From Norana najaformis (taxonomy: Eukaryota; Annelida; Clitellata; Crassiclitellata; Hormogastridae): a DNA stretch of 64,000 bases. Positions 35,343-45,736 of the stretch are shown in pieces (the first letter of the stretch is position 1; every line of letters begins with the position of its first letter). A model generated the notes under the pieces. That model worked only from the letters and a program-made list of their open reading frames with translations, was not told where the DNA came from and did no database searches. The position numbers were made by a program, and so were the translations under genes. The stretch covers positions 49,058,530 to 49,122,529 of the forward strand of contig OZ029914.1 in NCBI GenBank assembly GCA_964023275.1, in the 5' to 3' direction.

Positions 35343-37040
35343 TCATAGACTAGTTCTTAGATTTTTTGCCTGTCTCTTGTACAGCTGTTCGGGAGCATCT
35401 CTGCGGAGTGTCCAGCAGTAGTCAGCCAACATTGTAGTGGACCATTTTCCTTCGTACCTTTGCTCCATTGTTGCGATATCTTGATGAAAACGTTCGCCAT
35501 GTTCATCACTAACCATACCACAGTTGTCAGGGAAGAAATCCAGATGGGAATGAAGGAAATGCATCTTCAGAGACATATTGCAGCGAAATTTCTGGTACTG
35601 CTTGAGCATGTCTTCTACTAGTTCCTTGTAATTTTCTGCCCTAACATTCCCCAGAAAGTCTGTAGACACTAGACGAAAAGCATTCCATGCTTGTTTCGCA
35701 TCACCCTCCAGCAAGTTGTTGAAGCGGTCATCTTTGAAGAGTTCTCTAATCTGAGGACCCACAAAAACTCTCTCTTTAATCTTTGCTTCGCTGAGTCGAG
35801 GGAATTTTTCATGCAGGTATCGGAAAGCTGGCGAAGTGCGGTCCATGGTTTTCACGAAGTTCTTCACCAAACCTAGTTTGATGTGAAGGGGTGGTAGTAG
35901 GATTTTGTGAGCCTCGACCAGAGCTGGGTGCTGGATATTCTTCTGTCCAACTGCCATGTTTTGTCTGGGAGTCCATTCCTTCCGCACGAAGTGCAACTCT
36001 CTTGCTCGGCTATCCCACTCACACAAGAAATACATATATTTTGTATATCCTTGCTGCAGTCCCATTAAAATGGCAACTACCTTCAAATCACCACACAGGT
36101 GCCATTTGTACCTGTTATAGTCAATGGAATGCAGTAGCTGTTTTAGGTTATCGTATGTCTCTTTCATGTGGACAGCATGCGCTAATGGAATAGATGGAAG
36201 ACGGTTTCCATTGTGCAAAAGCACAGCCTTAAGACTCAGTGTTGAAGAGTCTACAAAGAGTCTCCATTCTTGTGGGTCATGAGTGATCTGAAAGGCATTC
36301 ATGAGGTCGTCAATATTGGAACAGAATACCAGATTACCTTCCTTCATAAAGAAAGGTTCCAACTGCTGATGGCGCTTTCTATATGAAGTAATTGTGACAT
36401 CTTCTTCTAGAAGATTCCATTGTTGGAGTCTTGATCCTAGCAATTCTGCCTTGTTTTTGGATAAGTCCAAATCACGAACAAGGTCATTTAGTTCTTCCTG
36501 TGTTATTCTGTGTGGGGTTGATGATGCACCACAGTGAAAATCGGGATCACTGCACGCTGATGGACCAGGAGAAGAACATGTCGGCTCACCCTTGTCCTCA
36601 TCAGATGAATCAAGGAAAATATATTCTGCTGGAGGTTCTGGAATAGGAAGTCCATCACCACGTGGAACTGGTCTCAATGCTGACGGAATGTTTGGGTAGA
36701 CTATTGTCGACTTCTTTTGCTTCGTTATTCCACCGGAAAGAGGAGGAACCAAGCAGAAGTAACAGTCATCTACGTGGTTGCTTTGCTCTCTCCACACCAT
36801 GGGAACTGCAAACGGCATTGATGGTCTTTTGCCATTCAACCACTGTGAAAGCTGTGTTGTACATGTAGCACAGCATATATGCGGGGCCCATGGCTTGTCT
36901 TGGTCACCAACCTTGCATTCGAAGTAAGCATGATATGCCTTCTTGACTTGATAAGTGATACTTTTCTTCTGGTTGGCAAATGTCACTTCCCCACAAATGT
37001 AACAAAAGTTGTCCACAGTATTTACGCACTTCCGAGGCAT
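35343..37040 (-). CDS. Putative transposase of copy 1, 565 aa
   Basis: One uninterrupted ORF from ATG (MPRKCVN). The N-terminus is cysteine-rich: CVNTVDNFCYICGE, HICCATC and CYFCL, suggesting zinc-binding modules over residues 5-100. An acidic linker follows (LDSSDEDKGE). The core has candidate acidic catalytic sites in RLFVDSSTLSLKAVLLHNGN, in WHLCGDLKVVAILMG and in SDEHGERFHQD, spaced as in RNase H-fold DDE transposases. A conserved LPPLHIKLGLVKNFVK block lies between the last two. I recognise it as a multicopy family in animal genomes but cannot name the superfamily securely. Relative to copy 2 it has Y instead of C in the YMCFLCEWD motif and a different C-terminus. The encoded function, transposition, is inferred. 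Confidence 0.75.
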   Translation of the reverse strand: MPRKCVNTVDNFCYICGEVTFANQKKSITYQVKKAYHAYFECKVGDQDKPWAPHICCATCTTQLSQWLNGKRPSMPFAVPMVWREQSNHVDDCYFCLVPPLSGGITKQKKSTIVYPNIPSALRPVPRGDGLPIPEPPAEYIFLDSSDEDKGEPTCSSPGPSACSDPDFHCGASSTPHRITQEELNDLVRDLDLSKNKAELLGSRLQQWNLLEEDVTITSYRKRHQQLEPFFMKEGNLVFCSNIDDLMNAFQITHDPQEWRLFVDSSTLSLKAVLLHNGNRLPSIPLAHAVHMKETYDNLKQLLHSIDYNRYKWHLCGDLKVVAILMGLQQGYTKYMYFLCEWDSRARELHFVRKEWTPRQNMAVGQKNIQHPALVEAHKILLPPLHIKLGLVKNFVKTMDRTSPAFRYLHEKFPRLSEAKIKERVFVGPQIRELFKDDRFNNLLEGDAKQAWNAFRLVSTDFLGNVRAENYKELVEDMLKQYQKFRCNMSLKMHFLHSHLDFFPDNCGMVSDEHGERFHQDIATMEQRYEGKWSTTMLADYCWTLRRDAPEQLYKRQAKNLRTSL

Positions 37041-37155
37041 TACTGTTCTGTATTGTATCTAAATGGATAAAGTAATAATAGTTTTATAAAACAGTAACTT
37101 AAACTGTCTCGCACAAAGTCTGTAATATTGTAAATGCTCAACCGTTCCGACTCGC

Positions 37156-37194
37156 TTTATATAGTACACTGCTGACGTCATCATACGTCAGCAG
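37156..37194 (-). promoter_or_regulatory. Transposase promoter: TATA box plus CRE-like palindrome
   Basis: On the minus strand a TATATAAA box (37156-37163) lies about 116 bp upstream of the transposase ATG. Just upstream of it (37169-37194) is a perfect inverted repeat with 10 bp arms CTGCTGACGT and ACGTCAGCAG separated by 6 bp, and one arm extends into TGACGTCA, the CRE/bZIP consensus. The same arrangement is at 42876-42914 in copy 2. Confidence 0.55.
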
Positions 37195-37490
37195 CCGACT
37201 GGCTGTAGTTTTACATTGCATCAGAAAATGACGTAATCAACTGTGCATGATGTGTCCATGATGGGATTATGCAATGAGGTGGAATATTACATCATTCTAG
37301 ACTTATTTAGGATATTGTCGCAGTCCTACTGCATAAATTTACATGGTGAAACATAAAAAATGAACTATATGAAATATTTTCAAAACGAGAGCCAATAAAA
37401 AAATTTTATGGTTATATTCGTGTTCAGCACACCAAGATGCTACACATTAGGGCCTTTTCCAGTCAGTAACGATTTCTGTGTTGACCAATT

Positions 37491-38595
37491 AATTACACCC
37501 CTTTATCGTCGATACTGTCCATTAAATTCCTAAGCTTGATACGTCGGTGGAAGCCCAAACAAGTTTACTTCAAGTTAAACGAATTTAATTACCGCTATTT
37601 TTCCCTTTTCCATAACAATCCTAGATAGTCTGCTTCTGGGTTTGAAGGATAGTTTGGTTGAAGTACCGTCATGATAACCAGCATTTGAAAAAAAACTTTT
37701 CTTTTAGGGTATATGGATCGTTAATGAGATATCAAATTTTACAGAACACACCTCTTTTAAAATCCAGGGGAGAGAGGTGAAAACGGAATCATGTCGCTTA
37801 ATTGCTGCTATATATTACCAAAAGCACTTCTGTTTAAGGTAGCTTTCTCATAACCTAGACAAACTATATTGTTGTTCAGTGAATTAACTGCACTTGAAAA
37901 ATAAGCCGGAAAGTTATGTCATTACTATGTTACATTTTGAAGGATATGGGCAACAATTGCGAAACACATGGAGATGATGGGCTGCTGCTATATGTACAAG
38001 TAAGACAAAATTTCAGTATTGTTATTGTTCACGTTCTTATTTCGAATTACGATAGAATCTCGGCTCTTGTCCATTGCAATCGTAGTAAACCTTTTTGTCA
38101 CCATCGTGCAGTCGCCATCTTAATCAACATTAAAATTGCTGTCGTAATTGATTGTCATAGCTGTCCACGTCGTTCTTAATATAAACATCGCTGCCGTCTT
38201 ACTGGTTGTTGTTGTCATCTACATCAACATCATCATTATCATCTTCATCGTCGTCGTCATCACCACTGTTATCATTATCGGTCAGTTGCATTGTCATCAT
38301 TGCCATTGAGTTAATGCAACATCTAGATGCAGCGTGGTAGTCTGTACGGTTGCGCTGTAGATCTGCAATCCCATAGCAGATGGCGACTGCTTAGCGGACT
38401 CTGCCTAACGACCCTAGACATACTTGTCTTGCGTCTCAGATTCAGGGTTAGTGCTCTTCATTACGTAGAAATTGTGATAAAATATAAAATATATATCACT
38501 CAGTCAATCCGTCAATCAATCCGTATATCAGTCTGTCATTGAGTAAGTAAATCTTATTCAATGACTTCCATAGTGTCGTTATCAAATGTGCGAGG
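37491..38595. other. No gene recognised
   Basis: AT-rich sequence with a CATCAT/TCGTCG-rich low-complexity patch at about 38218-38300. Confidence 0.5.
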
Positions 38596-38599
38596 CATC

Positions 38600-38880
38600 A
38601 GTCTATGGTCGCTTCATGTGAAATCGCAGTCAAAAAGTGTAAATCCATTAGGTCAGCAATCCTAGGAGTTAAACTAAGGTAGGTAAGCAGGTTGAAACAA
38701 ATGAGTCTTGAGTTTAAACCTGAATGACATCACAGAACTGACAGAACTAAAGGAATTTGGCAGCGAATATTGAAGCCGTAAACCATCAACCGAGAACGCT
38801 CGAGAAACCAAAATTGTTCTGGTACGAGGCACAACAAGAGTGGTAGCGACCCTTTATAGAGTGTAATACTTAACAGTATG
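38600..38880 (-). mobile_element. L2-like LINE C-terminal fragment, decayed
   Basis: It aligns with 22485-22856: TGAAATCG, GAGTTTAAACCTGAATGACA and GTACGAGGCACAACAAG correspond to blocks there. The minus strand gives a broken version of the same C-terminus. Confidence 0.55.
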
Positions 38881-39120
38881 ACAGTTGAACATGGAAATCA
38901 GTCAGTCAATCAGTCAGTCAGTCATTCAACCCGTTAGGCCATCTGTCCAATAACCCATCGATCAAGCTATCCATCAACCAATTCTTCATTCAATCAATCA
39001 ATCATTCTAGACCGTCAGCCAATCCAATCCAATATATCGAATCCATTGAGTCCAGTCAATCCATTCAATCCAATCAATTATATCCAATCCAATTAATCCG
39101 ATCAATCCGATCCAATCGAA
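38880..39120. repeat. CAATC/CAGT low-complexity array
   Basis: Imperfect repeats of TCAGTCAGTCAATC grading into CAATCCAATC units over about 240 bp. A smaller patch is at 38500-38540. Confidence 0.85.
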
Positions 39121-39129
39121 TTAGAAGTG

Positions 39130-39420
39130 AGTTACAGTAATCACCACGACTAGAAATTAGAGCATTCGCTAGTGAGAACTAGACACAATTCGAGGCACAT
39201 GAGGTCTTATTCTGCGGATTTCTCGTACATGAAAGTGAACAGATGCCCAAATCGCTTCAATATGTTCTGAGAAGGAAATGTTGAAATGAATATGACACTC
39301 ATAATTACGTTGCAACCCAGTCCGGCTAACAGCTGATCCACCCAAGTAAGCCAGTCGAAGTTTTTGCATAAGCTGATTTGTGCCGAAAAGAAGGACCCTA
39401 GTTTTGGTCGGTCGTAAAGT
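39130..39420 (-). mobile_element. L2-like LINE internal fragment
   Basis: The minus strand gives KLRLAYLGGSAV, IHFNISFSEHIEAIWASVHF and HVREIRRIRPHVPR, matching the segment between polymerase and C-terminus in the L2-like copies at 13.85 kb and 30.57 kb. Truncated both sides. Confidence 0.65.
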
Positions 39421-40049
39421 TGTTTAAGGAATGCCCATCTATGCTAGTATATTTTTTTAAAATAGACGTTTAAGAGAAGTGGTAGAACTAACAAATGAAA
39501 AAGAAGCCGAGTGCCATCTTCATGTAGAATCAAAGATAAAGTTCAGTGCTCGGTCAGCAAAAAGTGCACTAAGTGGCGTAGTTTAAAGGTTGAAAGGGAA
39601 AGGACTCGGTAGGCCTGCAGATGCATGGTATTATGTTGTCTGCTTCAAGAGTTTTTCTGTTTTGGTTCTGTACATAATATGTTCTAATAGATTTTCCTGA
39701 ATCAGTTGTACAAGTTCATTACAGCATTGTATAGATTCGGTAAGGTTCTAATGTATATATGTAATTTCCGGAACCCCATAATAATTGGACTTTGAAGAAT
39801 TGTCTCACTTGGGTGAACATTAGGAGGAATGTTAATTCCACAAGTTTACGTTTTTGGGAGATGAATCACAGATGCTATGTAAATGTTTTCTTACATTACA
39901 TTTCAGCTATCTCTTTCACCAAATCATATTTATGACGCCGGTCTGTAAAATAGTTTCTTCGTGTGATGCAATGGGTTCATTTACCCATTTGCATTCAGCT
40001 GAACTCACCTCTATAACAGAATGGAATCACATCGCTGCAACTTGTTTAT

Positions 40050-40860
40050 TTCGTGTATCGTTTCCACAACAAAATGTTACCTGAATCCTGCAGCAGGATG
40101 TTTACCTCTTCGTGTAGCCTCGGGAATTTCTGTTATCGTGTATACAACAACGTACTTCAACTAAACGTTTTTCATTTACCTACTTTACCTACTCAAGAAC
40201 AACACATCCTTATTGACAATCAACAAATCCAACAAGTTAATTCCTGTAAATTTCTTGGTGTTTTTATTGATAATCATCTTACATGGAACATGCATATCTC
40301 CCAAATATCGAAGAAAATTGCTTAAAGTTTGAGTATTTTATATCGCATTAAACATGTATTATCTCAATCCATATTGTTAAACTTGCACTACTATCTTATA
40401 TATCCTTATCTTTCTTATTCTGATATTATCTGAGCAGCAAATTATTCCTCTCGTCTCAAGGGTTTATTAATATTACAAAGTCGTGCTATAAGAATCGTTA
40501 CTAAACAACATTGTGAAAAAGGCACTAATAGTCAATTTTCAGTATTAAATATATTAACGATAGATGATATAAATAAATTTCAAGTCGTAGAATTCATGTA
40601 TCGCTATGAACGAAGATTGTTACCTTGTGTATTTGACAACTATTTTGTGCATTTCTCTCAACTTCATAGCTATTCCACTAGATTTCAGAATAATTTTTGT
40701 GGTGCTTTTGCAAGAACTAATACTAGATACTTCAACATTAAATGTATTGGTCCGTCAATTTGGAATAAATTATCATTAGAAATCCATAACCTACCTAGTC
40801 TGTATTTGTTTAAAAAACATCTGCGTAATTTCCTAATAATGTCAATAATCTAATAATGTC
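40050..40860 (+). mobile_element. CR1-like LINE, coding 3' part (interrupted by transposon copy 2)
   Basis: Motifs: VNSCKFLGVFIDNHLTWNMH, HISQISKKIA, FMYRYERRLLPC, GAFARTNTRYFNIKC and IGPSIWNKLSLEIH, homologous to the LINE at 12.4-13.0 kb. Frame breaks occur at about 40325 and 40430. The ORF ends at about 40853. The 3' UTR is displaced to 43211-43570 by the inserted transposon. Confidence 0.8.
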
Positions 40861-41068
40861 AATACAACAAATTTTTACAAAAGTCATGTTACTGAAATGA
40901 AATTAGTCAGTTCTTATCAATTTGTATGTGCTGAACACGAATATGACAGTGAAAATGCCGAATTGGCTCTAGTTTTTTTGTAATCTGAAATGAAGTAATT
41001 TTATATCGCACAATGCATGCCAATAGTGATACACTTACAGTTAATATTTGTAATAACCAGGTCATAGA

Positions 41069-42760
41069 CTAGTTCTTAGATTTGTTTGCCTGTCTCTTGT
41101 ACAGCTGTTCGGGAGCATCTCTGCGGAGTGTCCAGCAGTAGTCAGCCAACATTGTAGTGGACCATTTTCCCTGGTACCTTTGCTCCATTGTTGCGATATC
41201 TTGATGAAAACGTTCGCCATGTTCGTCACTAACCATACCACAGTTGTCAGGGAAGAAATCCAGATGGGAATGAAGGAAATTCATCTTCAGAGACATATTG
41301 CAGCGAAATTTCTGGTACTGCTTGAGCATGTCTTCTACTAGTTCCTTGTAGTTTTCTGCCCTAACATTCCCCAGAAAGTCTGTAGACACTAGACGAAAAG
41401 CATTCCATGCTTGTTTCGCATCACCCTCCAGCAAGTTGTTGAAGTGGTCATCTTTGAAGAGTTCTCTAATCTGAGGACCCACAAAAACTCTCTCTTTAAT
41501 CTTTGCTTCGCAGAGTCGAGGGAATTTTTCATGCAGGTATCGGAAAGCTGGCGAAGTGCGGTCCATGGCTTTCACGAAGTTCTTCACCAAACCTAGTTTG
41601 ATGTGAAGGGGTGGTAGTAGGATTTTGTGAGCCTCGACCAGAGCTGGGTGCTGGATATTCTTCTGTCCAACTGCCATGTTTTGTCTGGGAGTCCATTCCT
41701 TCCGCACGTAGTGCAACTCTCTTGCTCGGCTATCCCACTCACACAAGAAACACATATATTTTGTATATCCTTGCTGCAGTCCCATTAAAATGGCAACTAC
41801 CTTCAAATCACCACACAGGTGCCATTTGTACCTGTTATAGTCAATGGAATGCAGTAGCTGTTTTAGGTTATCGTATGTCTCTTTCATGTGGACAGCATGC
41901 GCTAATGGAATAGATGGAAGACGGTTTCCATTGTGCAAAAGCACAGCCTTAAGACTCAGTGTTGAAGAGTCTACAAAGAGTCTCCATTCTTGTGGGTCAT
42001 GAGTGATCTGAAAGGCATTCATGAGGTCGTCAATATTGGAACAGAATACCAGATTACCTTCCTTCATAAAGAAAGGTTCCAACTGCTGATGGCGCTTTCT
42101 ATATGAAGTAATTGTGACATCTTCTTCTAGAAGATTCCATTGTTGGAGTCTTGATCCTCGCAATTCTGCCTTGTTTTTGGATAAGTCCAAATCACGAACA
42201 AGGTCATTTAGTTCTTCCTGTGTTATTCTGTGTGGGGTTGATGATGCACCACAGTGAAAATCGGAATCACTGCACGCTGACGGACCAGGAGAAGAACATG
42301 TCGGCTCACCCTTGTCCTCATCAGATGAATCAAGGAAAATATATTCTGCTGGAGGTTCTGGAATAGGAAGTCCATCACCACGTGGAACTGGTCTCAATGC
42401 TGACGGAATGTTTGGGTAGACTATTGTCGACTTCTTTTGCTTTGTTATTCCACCGGAAAGAGGAGGAACCAAGCAGAAGTAACAGTCATCTACGTGGTTG
42501 CTTTGCTCTCTCCACACCATGGGAACTGCAAACGGCATTGATGGTCTTTTGCCATTCAACCACTGTGAAAGCTGTGTTGTACATGTAGCACAGCATATAT
42601 GCGGGGCCCATGGCTTGTCTTGGTCACCAACCTTGCATTCGAAGTAAGCATGATATGCCTTCTTGACTTGATAAGTGATACTTTTCTTCTGGTTGGCAAA
42701 TGTCACTTCCCCACAAATGTAACAAAAGTTGTCCACAGTATTTACGCACTTCCGAGGCAT
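41069..42760 (-). CDS. Putative transposase of copy 2, 563 aa
   Basis: Uninterrupted ORF, ATG at 42760, same architecture as the copy 1 protein: cysteine-rich N-terminus, acidic linker, candidate DDE core (VDSSTLSLKAV, CGDLKVVAIL, DEHGERFHQD). Here YMCFLCEWD keeps both cysteines of a CxxC pair that copy 1 has lost. The C-terminus diverges because of a one-base length difference in the T-rich stretch near 41081, giving RQANKSKN rather than RQAKNLRTSL. It looks the more likely of the two to be active; activity is not shown by sequence. Confidence 0.75.
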   Translation of the reverse strand: MPRKCVNTVDNFCYICGEVTFANQKKSITYQVKKAYHAYFECKVGDQDKPWAPHICCATCTTQLSQWLNGKRPSMPFAVPMVWREQSNHVDDCYFCLVPPLSGGITKQKKSTIVYPNIPSALRPVPRGDGLPIPEPPAEYIFLDSSDEDKGEPTCSSPGPSACSDSDFHCGASSTPHRITQEELNDLVRDLDLSKNKAELRGSRLQQWNLLEEDVTITSYRKRHQQLEPFFMKEGNLVFCSNIDDLMNAFQITHDPQEWRLFVDSSTLSLKAVLLHNGNRLPSIPLAHAVHMKETYDNLKQLLHSIDYNRYKWHLCGDLKVVAILMGLQQGYTKYMCFLCEWDSRARELHYVRKEWTPRQNMAVGQKNIQHPALVEAHKILLPPLHIKLGLVKNFVKAMDRTSPAFRYLHEKFPRLCEAKIKERVFVGPQIRELFKDDHFNNLLEGDAKQAWNAFRLVSTDFLGNVRAENYKELVEDMLKQYQKFRCNMSLKMNFLHSHLDFFPDNCGMVSDEHGERFHQDIATMEQRYQGKWSTTMLADYCWTLRRDAPEQLYKRQANKSKN

Positions 42761-42875
42761 TACTGTTCTGTATTGTATCTAAATGGATAAAGTAATAATA
42801 GTTTTATAAAACAGTAACTTAAACTGTCTCGCACAAAGTCTGTAATATTGTAAATGCTCAACCGTTCCGACTCGC

Positions 42876-42914
42876 TTTATATAGTACACTGCTGACGTCA
42901 TCTTACGTCAGCAG
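42876..42914 (-). promoter_or_regulatory. Transposase promoter of copy 2
   Basis: Same TATATAAA and CTGCTGACGT/ACGTCAGCAG inverted repeat as in copy 1 at an offset of 5720 bp. The only change is one base in the 6 bp spacer. Confidence 0.5.
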
Positions 42915-43210
42915 CCGACTGGCTGTAGTTTTACATTGCATCAGAAAATGACGTAATCAACTGTGCATGATGTGTCCATGATGGGATTATGCAATGAGGT
43001 GGAATATTACATCATTCTAGACTTATTTAGGATATTGTCGCAGTCCTACTGCATAAATTTACATGGTGAAACATAAAAAATGAACTATATGAAATATTTT
43101 CAAAACGAGAGCCAATAAAAAATTTTTATGGTTATATTCGTGTTCAGCACACCAAGATGCTACACATTAGGGCCTTTTCCAGTCAGTAACGATTTCTATG
43201 TTAACCAGTG

Positions 43211-43570
43211 TTATTATACTCATATCTGTTTAGTCTATAATTTTTTTATTTATGTTTCTAGAAGTCACAGTTATGACTCATTTTCAGTCTCATAAAGATC
43301 ACAATGGTGATCCACTTTATTAGTTTCTTATTAGTTAAGTTTTATTTAAGACTTTCTATATAGTTCAATTGTACCTAATGTCGGTTAAACATTTTGTTAT
43401 CGCCATTTGCATCGTTCTGTAATAGGCGGCCCTAATTTAGCGGGAACAAGGTCCTTTTTGGGTCTAGCATTTATATCCCAACAATCTATGAAATGGTCAA
43501 TATATTTGTTCTTTTCTTTGTTCTTTTTGGAATCAATAAAGTTTCAATATTTCGATATAATATTGTTCTA
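43211..43570 (+). mobile_element. CR1-like LINE 3' UTR (continuation of 40050-40860)
   Basis: GGCCCTAATTTAGCGGGAAC, AAGGTCCTTTTTGGGTC and TTTTTGGAATCAATAAAG match the 3' end of the LINE at 13160-13290. The short ORF over this segment is not a gene. Confidence 0.75.
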
Positions 43571-43689
43571 TTTGGCTCAGGTCTGTAAATTAATTATTCA
43601 CGTGATTTTACTTGTTCAAGTATTCATATATTCATTTAGTTGTGTATTCATTAATTCATGCATTCGTTCATTGATTCTGTAAGTGATTT

Positions 43690-44090
43690 CTGATGTATAG
43701 AGAATAGGCCTATATGTTGGTTTAAAATTGTTATGACAGAGTATCAGATATTTCTCGCTTAAATATTAGTATATGAATAATGGTCTAAAATATCCACTAG
43801 GTGTAAAACTCTGCCACTGCCGTTAAAGGACGATGGCTAAGCCAATCATCTTCGTTATGGCACAGCATCGTTCCACAGATGCTACTCGGACTTGGCCCAA
43901 ACTGGAAGACCCCGAACTCGAATTTGACTCAAAAATTTGTTGCGTCGATAATGTGACGACCTATTAGCTTGCGTACTTACGCACCCAAATAGAATGAACA
44001 TCATGAACTAAAGATATTGAATATGGTAATCAATTTCTATGTAATAAGGCAACTTGATTTACTTTCTTTTGAAGTTCTTGAGTTTAGAGT
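43690..44090. other. No feature recognised
   Basis: AT-rich sequence with one TAGGCCTATA palindrome at about 43706. Confidence 0.5.
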
Positions 44091-44094
44091 GCAT

Positions 44095-44200
44095 ATATGG
44101 CGGATCGGCCACAAGACAAGCCTGTTGGGTAAAAGGCGGGAGTATCTATGACGCGCTTTAGGTAGCCATTAAATGCTGTGCTTATGTGCACGGTTCGGCC
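44095..44200 (+). repeat. Repeat homologous (inverted) to 53175-53275
   Basis: GGCGGATCGGCCACAAGACA followed by AGCCTGTTGGGTAA and TTTAGGTAGCCATTA matches the reverse complement of 53175-53275. It is probably a fragment of the same unknown element as there. Confidence 0.55.
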
Positions 44201-44579
44201 GCGTTACCTGTGTAGGATTTTTAGAAATTAATTTTTATTAAATTTAAGCTGATTATAATAATAGTTTAATATTTAGGCCTAGCAAAGTTCTTAGTTTATT
44301 TTTTAGTTATATAATGCATATAATTGTTTTAATTTATAGGTCTCTAGATGTTTGTTTTAATCGAGCATTTTTAGACACCTTTATTTACGTTTTACCATGC
44401 GTGCTAGTATATAAGCAACCCGATGTCAATAAGAAACGAGGGTTGAATAAGAGGTGTCGCATGGTGATTTGCTATAGACGTGAAGGATGGATGCGTGCCT
44501 TCACATATACGAGTTACAGTGTTTTGATATCGTTCTGTGAGCGAATTCATAGCGTATACAAATATACGGACGAGGGTGA

Positions 44580-45360
44580 CGTCCGGAGAAGCCCGTGTTC
44601 GATACGGTCCCGGTTACGATAAAACATACGGACGGTAGAGTACGCGGAAAAGACTAATCTGTGCGCTCCCGGCGGGACGACCGAGACAATTACTGTCTGG
44701 CTTCGGGCGGACGGCGCCGATCCGAGTGGAGCTAGGGCTCTACCGTAGATCGCGGAGCGGCCTGGGCCACGACGGTGAACGTTGAGGTCGGACAGAACCA
44801 GGGGAAAGACCCCGATCGTAAGAAATATATACAGGTCTGTGTAAAACAAGTGGGAAAGTTGCGGAAACTACCCCTTTCTTTGGCCGCGTAAGAGAAAAAT
44901 CTGATCAGTGCGCTCCCGGGAACGTCGCAGCCGTTGCGAACCAATCTGTCTGATTTCTGACTGGCTCCGCGTTGGTTCAGCAGGGTTTGGGCCCACCTTG
45001 TTGGAACGTCGCGAGACGGTCGAGTAGGTCACGATAGTTGGGGAGCAGCCGCAGAGCGAGGCTCGGGGAAAACACGAATAGACAGGTCTGTGTGAACCCG
45101 GGGTAGCATTTGCCGTACGAGGAAGCCCGTGCCGTATAGAAAACTGGTCCGTGCGCTCCTGAGGAGGTCGCAACCGAAACAAACCAATCTGTCTGAGTTC
45201 TGACTGGCTCCGCGTTGGTCCCGCAGGGTTTGGGCCCACTTGTTGGAACGTCGCGAGACGGTCGAGTAGGTCACGATAGTTGGAAGATAACAGGTTGTGC
45301 GAAACTCGGGTAAAGTTGCGGCCGCGGTTCTCCCGGACGAAATTCAGATAGCGGGGATAC
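44580..45360. repeat. GC- and CpG-rich tandem repeats, period about 242 bp
   Basis: Two clear units (about 44880-45120 and 45121-45360) share CCAATCTGTCTGA, CTGACTGGCTCCGCGTTGGT, GGTTTGGGCCCAC and ACGTCGCGAGACGGTCGAGT. A more decayed third unit at about 44590-44880 shares GTGCGCTCCCGG and GCCCGTG blocks. Composition differs sharply from the AT-rich surroundings. The minus-strand ORF across it follows from composition and is not called. Confidence 0.75.
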
Positions 45361-45736
45361 GGGAAGACAGATCGAAAACAACGCAGACCAAGTACAGTCC
45401 CGGTACGTAAGAGACCGGAAACAACGCAGACCAAGAAAATACCCGGTACATCATAGTCCGGGTCGGTTCCCCGATAACACCGGAGTCGAAACGGGAAGAT
45501 ACCGACTCCTCTATATGCTTGTCGCCACACACTGATCAGAAGACTGACTGAAGTGCGGGGAAGGGCCCCCTCGTGCGTAGGTCGGTACGAAGGTTGGTGT
45601 GTTTTACAGAAGGTTAGAGAGGGAACCTTCTCTTGAGTGTTCCATAGGGGTATCCTATCCCCTGAAGCACTGTTGGTCGATAATTGCCAACAAAGATCTG
45701 GTTCGGAAACTTACTCCGGAAATCCTATACACGGAA

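Larger units (their letters stand above)
35139..37490 (-). mobile_element. DNA transposon 'copy 1' with intact-looking ORF
   Basis: About 2.35 kb, nearly identical to 40864-43210. The matched sequence begins ACAACAAATTTTTACAAAAG in both copies and ends at GACCA/AACCA. Imperfect inverted repeats extend over about 110 bp: GTTACTGA, TGTGCTGAACACGAATAT and ATTGGCTCT occur near the left end and, as reverse complements, near the right. The left tip reads CACTGGACAACA. It is embedded 3' of gene 1's transmembrane exon. No target duplication was identified. Confidence 0.8.
40864..43210 (-). mobile_element. DNA transposon 'copy 2', inserted into a CR1-like LINE
   Basis: This is the second copy of the element at 35139-37490, 5720 bp downstream in the same orientation. 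The coding regions differ by about nine amino acids before the C-terminus. The right tip reads AACCAGTG, the mirror of the CACTGG left tip of copy 1. Immediately left of it CTAATAATGTCAATAAT occurs twice in tandem (about 40832-40864), possibly related to insertion. It separates the LINE ORF from its 3' UTR. Confidence 0.8.

Noticed and set aside
35691-37070. Series of short + strand ORFs opposite the transposases (also at 41411-42790)
   Set aside because: Antisense shadows of the well-supported minus-strand transposase ORFs, repeated in both copies for that reason.
44868-45530. 220-codon minus-strand ORF
   Set aside because: It lies across the GC-rich tandem repeats, and its internal repetition follows the 242 bp unit; an open frame is expected from composition there.
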